From NCBI GenBank assembly GCA_964541635.1, contig CAZIQM010000034.1, positions 1 through 12,463 of the forward strand: 12,463 nt of DNA, in the 5' to 3' direction. Position numbers and translations under genes: made by a program. The notes below the pieces were generated by a model that did no database searches, was not told the origin of the DNA, and saw only the letters and a program-made list of their open reading frames with translations. This document shows positions 1-5,092 of this stretch, one piece after another; position 1 is the first letter of the stretch; each line of letters starts with the position of its first letter. Origin of the DNA: DALYDP01 sp964541635 (GTDB lineage Bacteria > Patescibacteriota > Gracilibacteria > Peribacterales > Peribacteraceae).

Positions 1-881
1 GCTCGCGGCGCTCGATGAGCTTGGCCATGAGCATGTTCGTCGCGCGCTCGCGGTTCTTGATCTGGCTGCGCTCGGTCTGGCACGAGACGACGATGCCCGT
101 GGGTTCGTGCGTCATGCGGATGGCTGAGTCAGTTTTGTTCACGTGCTGGCCGCCCGCGCCGCCGGAGCGGTAGGTGTCGACGCGCACCTCGTTCCAGTTG
201 ATCTCGATCGCGCCGGCGTCCTTGATTTCCGGCAGCACTTCCACGAGGGCGAAACTCGTTTGGCGGAGGCTCTTGGCGTTGAAGGGGGAGAGGCGCACCA
301 GGCGGTGCGTGCCCTTTTCGCACTTCAGGTAGCCGTACGCGGGGTCGCCTTCCACGAGGATCGTGGCCGACTTGATGCCCGCTTCCGCGCCGTCGGTTTT
401 CTCGAGTACTTCGGTCTTCCATCCCATGCGCTCGCAGTAGCGCAGGTACATGCGGACGAGGAACCCCGCCCAGTCCTGCGCTTCGGTGCCGCCCGCGCCG
501 CCGCTGATCGAGAGGTACGCGTTGCAGTGGTCGAACTCGCCGCTCAAATACAGCATCGGCTGCACGATCTCCCACTTCTTCTCCGCCTTCGCGACGTCCT
601 CGCCGAGCGCGGGCAACTCCGCCTCGCTCGCCATGGGGATCAGCTCGAGGAGGTTGCTGACTTCCTCGTGGAGGTCGCGCACCGGCTCCCACGTTTTCTT
701 CAACCCGCGCAGCTCGGCGAAGAGCGCGTTCGCGGATTTTTGGTCGGCGTAAATGTCGGGGGACGACGCTTTGGCCTCCAGCTCCGCAATTTTTTCGGGA
801 ACTTTCCGGGCCTCAAAGTGAGTCCTTCCCCGTCGACACGGCTTCCTTCAGCGCCTGTAATTTTTGGAGGAGTTCTTCCAT
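1..881 (-). CDS. prfB: Peptide chain release factor 2 (partial, 3' end outside window, programmed +1 frameshift)
   Basis: Release factor 2 reads UGA and UAA stop codons in the ribosomal A site and triggers peptide release. The zero-frame part is 22 codons from ATG at 881 (MEELLQKLQALKEAVSTGKD...) and ends at an in-frame TGA (815-813). The +1 frame then runs open to the window edge, about 293 residues in all against about 365 for the family. In order I see an N-terminal helical domain, GGAGGTEAQDWAGF, the codon-reading loop LVRLSPF (SPF is the RF2 signature), and SGGAGGQHVNKTDSAIR with the catalytic GGQ at 154-146. The GTEAQDW and SPF motifs distinguish it from RF1. No Shine-Dalgarno precedes the ATG, only a C-rich tract. 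A weak -10-like TATGCT lies at 906-901, just past the upstream gene's terminator. The last roughly 70 residues lie outside the window. Confidence 0.97.
812..830 (-). promoter_or_regulatory. prfB: prfB programmed +1 ribosomal frameshift site
   Basis: On the minus strand the site reads AAGGA-CTCA-CTT-TGA-G. An internal Shine-Dalgarno-like AAGGA (827-823) lies four bases before the slippery CTT (818-816) and the in-frame TGA (815-813). Skipping one T resumes reading at GAG (814-812) and restores the full RF2 sequence. In known prfB genes, low RF2 lets the ribosome pause at UGA and slip +1, so RF2 limits its own synthesis. The stop is codon 23 here, against codon 26 in E. coli. The conserved layout and intact downstream domain argue against a sequencing error or pseudogene. 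Confidence 0.93.
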
Positions 882-921
882 GGGGGAGAGGACTGGCACG
901 AGCATACGGACAAACGCGCAT

Positions 922-956
922 AAAAAAAGCCCCAGCCCGGATGAACCGGGTGGGGC
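922..956 (-). terminator. Rho-independent terminator of the 79-residue membrane protein gene
   Basis: Read on the minus strand, GCCCCA and CCCGG pair with CCGGG and TGGGGC around a five-base loop with one bulged base, followed directly by seven T's (928-922). It lies 26 bases after the stop of the small membrane-protein gene and about 40 bases before the prfB start, so it separates the two units. There is no T-run on the plus strand, so it works in one direction. Confidence 0.9.
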
Positions 957-982
957 AAGCATTGAGCGCTGGACCGAGCGTC

Positions 983-1222
983 TCATTCGGGCACAACGGC
1001 CCGGTGATCGGTCCGGAAGACCACCGCGGCCATATTGACGAGACCGGCGATGACGATGCCCATCCCGATGCCTTGGGTGAGCGCCATCGTGCTCGCTCCA
1101 TGGCCAGCCATCTTCAGGGCGAGTCCTCCGAGGACGATCGAACAACCGGCAACGGCGAACAACATTCCGAGCACAAACGTGATGTTTCGCGAACGATCAC
1201 GTTTCCACGATCGTGGTTTCAT
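983..1222 (-). CDS. Small two-helix membrane protein, function unknown
   Basis: This is a 79-residue protein that I do not recognise. It has a strongly basic N-terminus (KPRSWKRDRSR), a hydrophobic helix at about 14-36, a short glycine-containing loop, a second hydrophobic, glycine-rich helix at about 46-69, and a polar tail. That predicts a hairpin in the inner membrane with the charged N-terminus on the cytoplasmic side. The start is secure because a perfect AGGAGG lies five bases before the ATG. It has its own consensus-like promoter and a strong terminator, so it is probably a monocistronic, well-expressed gene. These are the most canonical expression signals in the window. Codons 3-6 form a perfect 12-base palindrome (1205-1216) that could hinder or tune initiation. 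It could be a stress or envelope peptide, but nothing here shows the role. Confidence 0.85.
   Translation of the reverse strand: MKPRSWKRDRSRNITFVLGMLFAVAGCSIVLGGLALKMAGHGASTMALTQGIGMGIVIAGLVNMAAVVFRTDHRAVVPE
1205..1216. repeat. Perfect 12-base palindrome CCACGATCGTGG at the start of the small membrane protein gene
   Basis: The palindrome covers codons 3-6 of the 79-residue gene, directly after ATG AAA. It could be a protein-binding dyad or form a hairpin near the initiation region. A palindrome of this length could also occur by chance in this sequence, so a function is only a possibility. Confidence 0.4.
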
Positions 1223-1266
1223 GGGGACCTCCTAAGGAAAAAGATCGATTCAAACGTACTTTTTGC

Positions 1267-1294
1267 ATTCTATGATTTATTTACATTTTGTCAA
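1267..1294 (-). promoter_or_regulatory. Sigma70-type promoter of the 79-residue membrane protein gene
   Basis: The minus strand shows a perfect -35 TTGACA (1294-1289), a 16-base spacer and -10 TAGAAT (1272-1267), five of six matches to consensus. Transcription would start near 1260, leaving a leader of about 38 bases that carries the AGGAGG site. It lies in the short AT-rich stretch 1223-1345 and is divergent to the plus-strand promoter with a -10 at 1328. Confidence 0.85.
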
Positions 1295-1308
1295 ATTCTA
1301 TCCCGGGC

Positions 1309-1333
1309 AAGAGGACTCTTTTTCTGCTATAAT
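1309..1333 (+). promoter_or_regulatory. Extended -10 promoter of the PilN/PilO-like pair, with a possible operator
   Basis: TGCTATAAT (1325-1333 region, TATAAT at 1328-1333) is a perfect extended -10. No good -35 lies 16-18 bases upstream, as expected for extended -10 promoters. The start point would be about 1340, six bases before the ATG at 1346. The small dyad AAGAG-GA-CTCTT (1309-1320) sits between the -35 and -10 positions, where a repressor could act; that role is a guess. Confidence 0.7.
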
Positions 1334-1345
1334 GAGCGGAAACCA

Positions 1346-1951
1346 ATGACAGACACCCCCATCGTCACCGCGCCCACGATCGAGCCCGCCCCGACGACGA
1401 TCCTCCAGCGGATCGCGCCGCCGTTTTTCTCCTTCAGCTTCGTCCTGTTCTGCTCGCTCTTCGCGTCGCAGACGTTCCTCCTTCCGCGGCTCACGACGTT
1501 CACCGTCGGGGGCATGGACGTGTCGGTCGACGAGGCGCTCGTCTACGAACGGCAGCTGCGCGCCGAGGTGATCTCGCTCGAAGACAAACGCGACGCGCTC
1601 GTGTTGCCCCACATCGACGCGACGCTCGACGACCTCATGAAACTCAAGCGCTCGACGCCCTCGGTGGTCGACGTGAAGTCGACCGTCGAACGCGCGATGC
1701 AGGGCGTGGCCGCGAAGGACGGCGCGACCGTCACGATCGACGCGGTGTTGGTCGACAACGACGCGAAGACGGTGACGCTGCGCGGCTCCGTGTTCGATCC
1801 GAATCCTTCCAGCATGGCGACGCTTGCCGCCGCCGTCGAAGCGGTGCGCGCGCTCCCCGAGGTCGCCGCCGTCCAGGGTCCCGCGTTGACGCGCGAGCCC
1901 GCCGACGGGGGATACCGTTCCCCGTTCCGTTTCACCCTCACGCTCCGATGA
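1346..1951 (+). CDS. Bitopic membrane protein, PilN-like
   Basis: This is a 201-residue protein with a proline-rich cytoplasmic N-terminus (1-25), one hydrophobic helix (about 27-46), a charged helical and probably coiled-coil stretch (about 60-115), and a C-terminal alpha/beta domain (about 126-201) with a TVTLRGSVFDPNPSS strand-turn pattern. That domain order and length fit PilN, the inner-membrane alignment protein of type IV pili and type II secretion. The match is architectural rather than by a decisive motif, so PilN is an inference. The ATG at 1346 is chosen because the frame upstream holds the promoter. No Shine-Dalgarno is present and the leader would be about six bases. The stop overlaps the next start in ATGA, so the two are translationally coupled. 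No pilM or other pilus gene is in view. Confidence 0.75.
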   Translation: MTDTPIVTAPTIEPAPTTILQRIAPPFFSFSFVLFCSLFASQTFLLPRLTTFTVGGMDVSVDEALVYERQLRAEVISLEDKRDALVLPHIDATLDDLMKLKRSTPSVVDVKSTVERAMQGVAAKDGATVTIDAVLVDNDAKTVTLRGSVFDPNPSSMATLAAAVEAVRALPEVAAVQGPALTREPADGGYRSPFRFTLTLR

Positions 1952-2790
1952 CCGCGTTCGTCCGCGCCCACGCCTTGGCCCTCCTGCTCCTCGGATGCTC
2001 GTTCTTCGCGGGGTCCGCCGGGTTGCTCGGCGCCCACGTGCTCAAGATCCGCGCCATGCGCGACGTCGGGTTCCCGATCGCCGCCGACGTGCAGCCGCTG
2101 CTCCAGCGCAAGGCGATGCTCGCCGAACAGGCCGAGGTCGCGGCGCTCCAGGCGTCCGCCCGCGGCGACAGCTACCGTGAGGTCTACGACCTCTACGTGC
2201 TCCCGGAGAAACCCGACGCCGCCCGCATGCTGAAGACGCTCGAGACGCTCCTCACGTACCTGCAGTCGGAGGGGATCGTTTCGTCGATCGGCGTGATCGA
2301 ACCCGGCGCGGCCACCGACTCGACGGTCGACGTCGCGGTCGACGTCGTCGTGGCGCCCGGCAAGGCCGACGCCTTCCTCGATCTCTTCGACCTCAGCGGC
2401 GTGCTCACAGTGAACGACGCGTTCACCCAGGCCGAGCGCGACCAGCTCATCGCCCTCACCGAACGCGAGAACCCGGCGTCCGTCGCGGCGGTCGAGCAAT
2501 TCCTCGGCGGCGACCTGCTGCAGTACGCGAAGGTCCCGCAGCTCGCGGAATCCCAGCTCCTGAAGTCCGTCGGCACGGACCGTTTCGAGACCGACTTCCG
2601 CCCGCTCGCGGACGGATCGCGCCTCCGCTCGTTCGCGCAGACCGCGCTCCTCCTCGACGGCGCGGAGCAGTCGCTGTGGCCGTTGCCGCTCTTCACGGTG
2701 AAGGACGCGCACTGGGAGAAGGCGGAGGGGGGCGAGCGCCTGACCCTCACGCTGCGCGCGCACGGGAAAAGCGCGAAGTCGCTTCCGTAA
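1948..2790 (+). CDS. Membrane-anchored protein, PilO-like
   Basis: This is a 280-residue protein with one N-terminal hydrophobic helix (about 8-31), a helical segment of about 40-65, and then YVLPEKPDAARMLKTLETL followed by SEGIVSSIGV. In PilO, similar features introduce the periplasmic ferredoxin-like domain. The rest is acidic and ends in a beta-rich stretch (RLTLTLRAHG). The size, topology and pairing with a PilN-like gene fit PilO, which pairs with PilN beneath the pilus secretin. Sequence identity is too weak to be certain. The hydrophobic segment contains LLGCS, which is not a good lipobox. The start overlaps the upstream stop by four bases. No terminator follows; the infC promoter begins 10 bases after the stop. 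Confidence 0.75.
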   Translation: MTAFVRAHALALLLLGCSFFAGSAGLLGAHVLKIRAMRDVGFPIAADVQPLLQRKAMLAEQAEVAALQASARGDSYREVYDLYVLPEKPDAARMLKTLETLLTYLQSEGIVSSIGVIEPGAATDSTVDVAVDVVVAPGKADAFLDLFDLSGVLTVNDAFTQAERDQLIALTERENPASVAAVEQFLGGDLLQYAKVPQLAESQLLKSVGTDRFETDFRPLADGSRLRSFAQTALLLDGAEQSLWPLPLFTVKDAHWEKAEGGERLTLTLRAHGKSAKSLP

Positions 2791-2795
2791 GGCGA

Positions 2796-2867
2796 TTCGT
2801 TGACGTTTCCGCGCCGATTCCCTAGAGTTCGGTGAGTCTTTCCCCATCCATTTTTTGCGTCAACGAA
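2796..2867. repeat. 10-base inverted repeat bracketing the infC promoter and start
   Basis: TTCGTTGACG (2796-2805) and its exact complement CGTCAACGAA (2858-2867) lie 52 bases apart. The left arm covers the -35 box, and the right arm lies just after the likely TTG start codon of infC. A transcript starting at the infC promoter contains only the right arm, whereas read-through from upstream would contain both. One such pair is roughly expected by chance in a window this size, so only its position makes it notable. Confidence 0.5.
2800..2828 (+). promoter_or_regulatory. infC: Sigma70-type promoter of the infC operon
   Basis: A -35 TTGACG (2800-2805), a 17-base spacer and -10 TAGAGT (2823-2828) predict a start near 2835. 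The leader is about 20 bases to the TTG start or 77 bases to the first ATG. Confidence 0.7.
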
Positions 2868-3400
2868 CCCCGCCCGGACGATTCCAGAAACCGCTCGAGA
2901 AGCGTCCCCGCATGAACGAACAGATCACGGTTCCCGAAGTGCTGCTCATCTCCGATGACGGCAAGGCGGAGAAAATCGCGACGAGCGTCGCGCTCCAGCG
3001 CGCCCGCGACGAGGAACTCGACCTGATCGAGGTTTCGCCGAAGGCGGAGCCGCCCGTCGTGAAGATCGACGACTTCGGCCACTACCTCTACGCGTTGCAG
3101 AAGAAAGAGAAGAAGCAGAAGAGCGGCAGCAAGCAGACCGAGACGAAGATGCTGCGCTTCGGTTTCCGCACCGAAAAGCACGACCTCGAGCGCTTGGTCG
3201 AGCGCGCCAAGGAGTTCCTCGGCGAGCGCCACCTGGTGAAGTTCGTCGTCCGCCTGCGCGGCCGCGAGCTCTCCAACAAGGATTACGCCATCCAGAAACT
3301 GAAGGGACTCCTCAAGGACCTCGCGGAGGTGGCCGAAATCGAACAGGACGTCAAACCGCAGGGGAGGGATTTCTTCGCCGTCGTCCGGCCAAAACGCTGA
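2855..3400 (+). CDS. infC: Translation initiation factor IF-3
   Basis: IF-3 binds the 30S subunit, checks the start codon and initiator tRNA, and prevents early 50S joining. The protein is 181 residues if it starts at TTG 2855. The N-domain begins at NEQITVPEVLLISDDG (21-36) and carries the family signature LIEVSPKAEPPVVKIDDFGHYLY (57-79, given here in two halves: LIEVSPKAEPPV and VKIDDFGHYLY). A lysine-rich linker (83-97) leads to the C-domain with MLRFGFRTEKHD and VVRLRGREL. The basic stretch before NEQI is usual in the family and supports the TTG over the ATG at 2912 (162 residues). Rare start codons are common for infC because IF-3 discriminates against its own start codon. No Shine-Dalgarno is seen before TTG; a weak AGAAG lies before the ATG. 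It heads infC-rpmI-rplT. Confidence 0.95.
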   Translation: MRQRTPPGRFQKPLEKRPRMNEQITVPEVLLISDDGKAEKIATSVALQRARDEELDLIEVSPKAEPPVVKIDDFGHYLYALQKKEKKQKSGSKQTETKMLRFGFRTEKHDLERLVERAKEFLGERHLVKFVVRLRGRELSNKDYAIQKLKGLLKDLAEVAEIEQDVKPQGRDFFAVVRPKR

Positions 3401-3403
3401 AAA

Positions 3404-3437
3404 ACGGACTTGCGTCCCGTGTAACCTTCCCTATACT
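3404..3437 (+). promoter_or_regulatory. Internal promoter before rpmI, with a small hairpin over its -35
   Basis: A -35 TTGCGT (3410-3415), a 16-base spacer and -10 TATACT (3432-3437) lie in the 48-base gap between infC and rpmI. The start would be about 3444, only about five bases before the rpmI ATG. ACGGAC-TTGC-GTCCCGT (3404-3420) forms an imperfect hairpin across the -35. It has no T-run, so it is at best a weak attenuator. Confidence 0.6.
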
Positions 3438-3448
3438 CCCCGCCACCT

Positions 3449-3643
3449 ATGCCGAAGATGAAGTCCCACAGCGGCGCCAAAAAGCGGATCCGGAAGACGG
3501 GTCGCGGCAAGCTGGCCATGAAAAGGAACAGTCGCAACCACCTCCTGATGCAGAAGAGCAAGAAGGCCAAGCGCCAGAACCGCACCCTCGTCCTCGATCC
3601 CACGAACGTCCCGCACGTTCGCCACATGGTCCCTTACCTGTAA
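3449..3643 (+). CDS. rpmI: 50S ribosomal protein bL35
   Basis: This is a 64-residue, highly basic protein of normal length for bL35. It opens with MPKMKSHSGAKKRIRKTGRGKL and closes with the typical VRHMVPYL. It binds 23S rRNA in the large subunit. It lies between infC and rplT, the standard bacterial order. There is no Shine-Dalgarno before the ATG, and a -10 box lies 11 bases upstream, which suggests that part of the mRNA is almost leaderless. Otherwise it would be read from the infC promoter. Confidence 0.97.
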   Translation: MPKMKSHSGAKKRIRKTGRGKLAMKRNSRNHLLMQKSKKAKRQNRTLVLDPTNVPHVRHMVPYL

Positions 3644-3655
3644 GCCCCCTCTCCC

Positions 3656-4000
3656 ATGCGCGTCAAACGCGGCATCGTCCGCCACCGCCGGCACAAGAAA
3701 ATCCGCGCCCGCGCCAAGGGTTACCAGGGCCTGGGTCATTCCACGTTCGTGAAGGCCAAGGAGCGCCTCATCAAGGCCGGCCAGCACGCGTACATGGACC
3801 GCAAGAAGAAGAAGCGCACGTTCCGCAACCTGTGGACCGTCCGTTTGAACGCCGCCGTCCGCGAGGCCGGCAGCAAGTACTCGGTCTTCATCGGCCAATT
3901 GAAGAAGAAGGGCATCACGCTCGACCGCAAGGTCCTCTCGGAACTCGCGATCCACGAGCCCGCCGCCTTCAAGAAGCTCGTCGAGGCCGTCGCCAAGTAA
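3656..4000 (+). CDS. rplT: 50S ribosomal protein bL20
   Basis: This is a 114-residue, basic protein of standard length. It starts MRVKRGIVRHRRHKKIRA, with the AKGYQGLGHSTF turn and the long helix FRNLWTVRLNAAVREAGSKY conserved, and ends in the globular C-domain (GITLDRKVLSELAIHEPAAF). bL20 is an early 23S rRNA assembly protein, and in several bacteria it also represses this operon by binding the leader RNA. No L20-type leader structure could be recognised by eye here. It starts 12 bases after rpmI. The ATG is preceded by CCCCCTCTCCC rather than a Shine-Dalgarno. Confidence 0.98.
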   Translation: MRVKRGIVRHRRHKKIRARAKGYQGLGHSTFVKAKERLIKAGQHAYMDRKKKKRTFRNLWTVRLNAAVREAGSKYSVFIGQLKKKGITLDRKVLSELAIHEPAAFKKLVEAVAK

Positions 4001-4002
4001 GC

Positions 4003-4251
4003 ATGGAATCCGCATCGGTCATGATGGGGCGCATCGAGCCCATCCTGGACCGGGATTTCCCCGTGCTTCCGGCGGACATCCGCCACGAAGTGGTTTCGAC
4101 GTTGCCGTACCATGCGGCCCTCGTGGAAGCCCCGTTCATGGTTCCCGGCGTGATGCACCTCCTGACGCCGGAGATGCGCCTGGAGACATGGACGACGGTC
4201 ATGCGAGGCATGGTGAAACAGCTGCTCGAGCGGGCGCAGGTCGCGAACTGA
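4003..4251 (+). CDS. 82-residue protein of unknown function at the end of the infC operon
   Basis: I do not recognise this protein. It starts two bases after the rplT stop, so it is probably translated by ribosomes that have just finished L20. It is soluble, near neutral and predicted mostly helical, with six methionines besides the start, and motifs such as LDRDFPVLPADIRHEV and PEMRLETWTTVMRGMVKQLLE. There is no signal peptide, membrane helix or cysteine. The ATG at 4003 is chosen by its tight spacing; an ATG at 4021 or 4024 is possible. Its stop TGA abuts the stop of the convergent membrane-protein gene. Its codon use resembles that of its neighbours. It could be a small translation-linked or growth-linked factor, which is only an inference from position. 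Confidence 0.75.
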   Translation: MESASVMMGRIEPILDRDFPVLPADIRHEVVSTLPYHAALVEAPFMVPGVMHLLTPEMRLETWTTVMRGMVKQLLERAQVAN

Positions 4252-5088
4252 TCACTCGCCGTCCTCCGCCGAGGCTTTGGCTTTCCCGCCGAGCGCTTTG
4301 TAGAACTGCGTGAGGCCCAGGTACCACACCACGGTGGCCGCCGTGTCGCACAGCGCCCGGACGACCGGCGCGGCGACGAGCCGTGCTTCCGCGGGCGCGT
4401 GCAGCTGGAACGCGAGGTCGGAGAGCGGCCCGAGCAGCCAGAAGAGCCCGAGGATCGCCGTGACCACGAGGGTGCTGCCCGTGCGCGCTTGGGTCAGCTG
4501 GCGGCTGCGCTTGAGCGCCTGGCGGAAGGCGACTTTTTCGAAGGCGACGACGTGCGACGAGAGGCACGTGAGCATCATGTACACCGCGGGCGGGATGAGC
4601 AGGAGGCAGATGCCCGACAGGAAGAAGAACGGCCGCTGGTCGGCGAAGGGTTCGACGAGCAGGAGCGGCAGGTCGATCGTCGACAGGGCGTAGAGGAACA
4701 GCGCCACGGCCGGAAGGCTCCACAGGAACGTGATGCAGCCGCGGAGGATTTCGGTAAGGATGATCGGCACGATGAGGCCCGCCGCGTGGCCGCGCACCGC
4801 CTTGAACGACGTGCGGAGCCGTCCCGCTTTCGCCTGGAGCAACCGCCGGCCGACGGTGAGGACGCACGCGGTACCCCACGTGAGCATCACCGTGGCGCCC
4901 AGGTAGAGCACCAGGAACACGGCCGTGTATTCGGGCCTGTCGGAAGCCGCGTCCATCGCCGCGTCCATGCCCAGGGCGGCCATGGCCAGGAGCGGCAGGA
5001 ACACGAACGCGAACGTCGCCGTCCGCAGGGCCGGTTGCCGCCAGAAGAATGTCCAGGAGGCGCCGACGAAGCGGAAAGCGGGGGTCAT
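4252..5088 (-). CDS. Polytopic membrane protein, GPDPase membrane-domain / DUF975-like
   Basis: This 278-residue protein has about six hydrophobic segments (about 22-42, 56-80, 103-140 as a pair or long stretch, 153-177, 204-222, 243-265) and a short charged cytoplasmic tail (AKASAEDGE). FEKVAFRQALKRSRQLTQ (183-200) matches the recurring amphipathic motif before the fifth helix of integral membrane families such as the GPDPase membrane domain and DUF975, where the consensus is like E..g...AlkrSw.Lt. No catalytic domain is attached, so the biochemical role is unknown; such proteins are often assigned to envelope maintenance. The start lies four bases after the stop of the NIF3-like gene, so the two form an operon. 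The stop abuts that of the convergent gene. Confidence 0.75.
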   Translation of the reverse strand: MTPAFRFVGASWTFFWRQPALRTATFAFVFLPLLAMAALGMDAAMDAASDRPEYTAVFLVLYLGATVMLTWGTACVLTVGRRLLQAKAGRLRTSFKAVRGHAAGLIVPIILTEILRGCITFLWSLPAVALFLYALSTIDLPLLLVEPFADQRPFFFLSGICLLLIPPAVYMMLTCLSSHVVAFEKVAFRQALKRSRQLTQARTGSTLVVTAILGLFWLLGPLSDLAFQLHAPAEARLVAAPVVRALCDTAATVVWYLGLTQFYKALGGKAKASAEDGE

Positions 5089-5092
5089 GGGT

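Noticed and set aside
812..881. prfB as a frameshifted pseudogene
   Set aside because: The position, the slippery CTT TGA and the AAGGA are the standard programmed frameshift, and the downstream RF2 is intact.
143..1345. A long 5' extension of the PilN-like gene
   Set aside because: The extension is antisense to prfB and the 79-residue gene and includes promoter sequence. The real start is ATG 1346.
1948..2001. Lipoprotein signal in the PilO-like protein (LLGC)
   Set aside because: The residue before G in the lipobox is a poor fit, and no Asp/Ser-rich post-cysteine linker follows. A plain membrane anchor is simpler.
1543..2847. A 434-codon open frame on the minus strand
   Set aside because: Antisense to the PilN/PilO-like pair; Arg/Glu/Leu-rich shadow that also runs across the infC promoter region.
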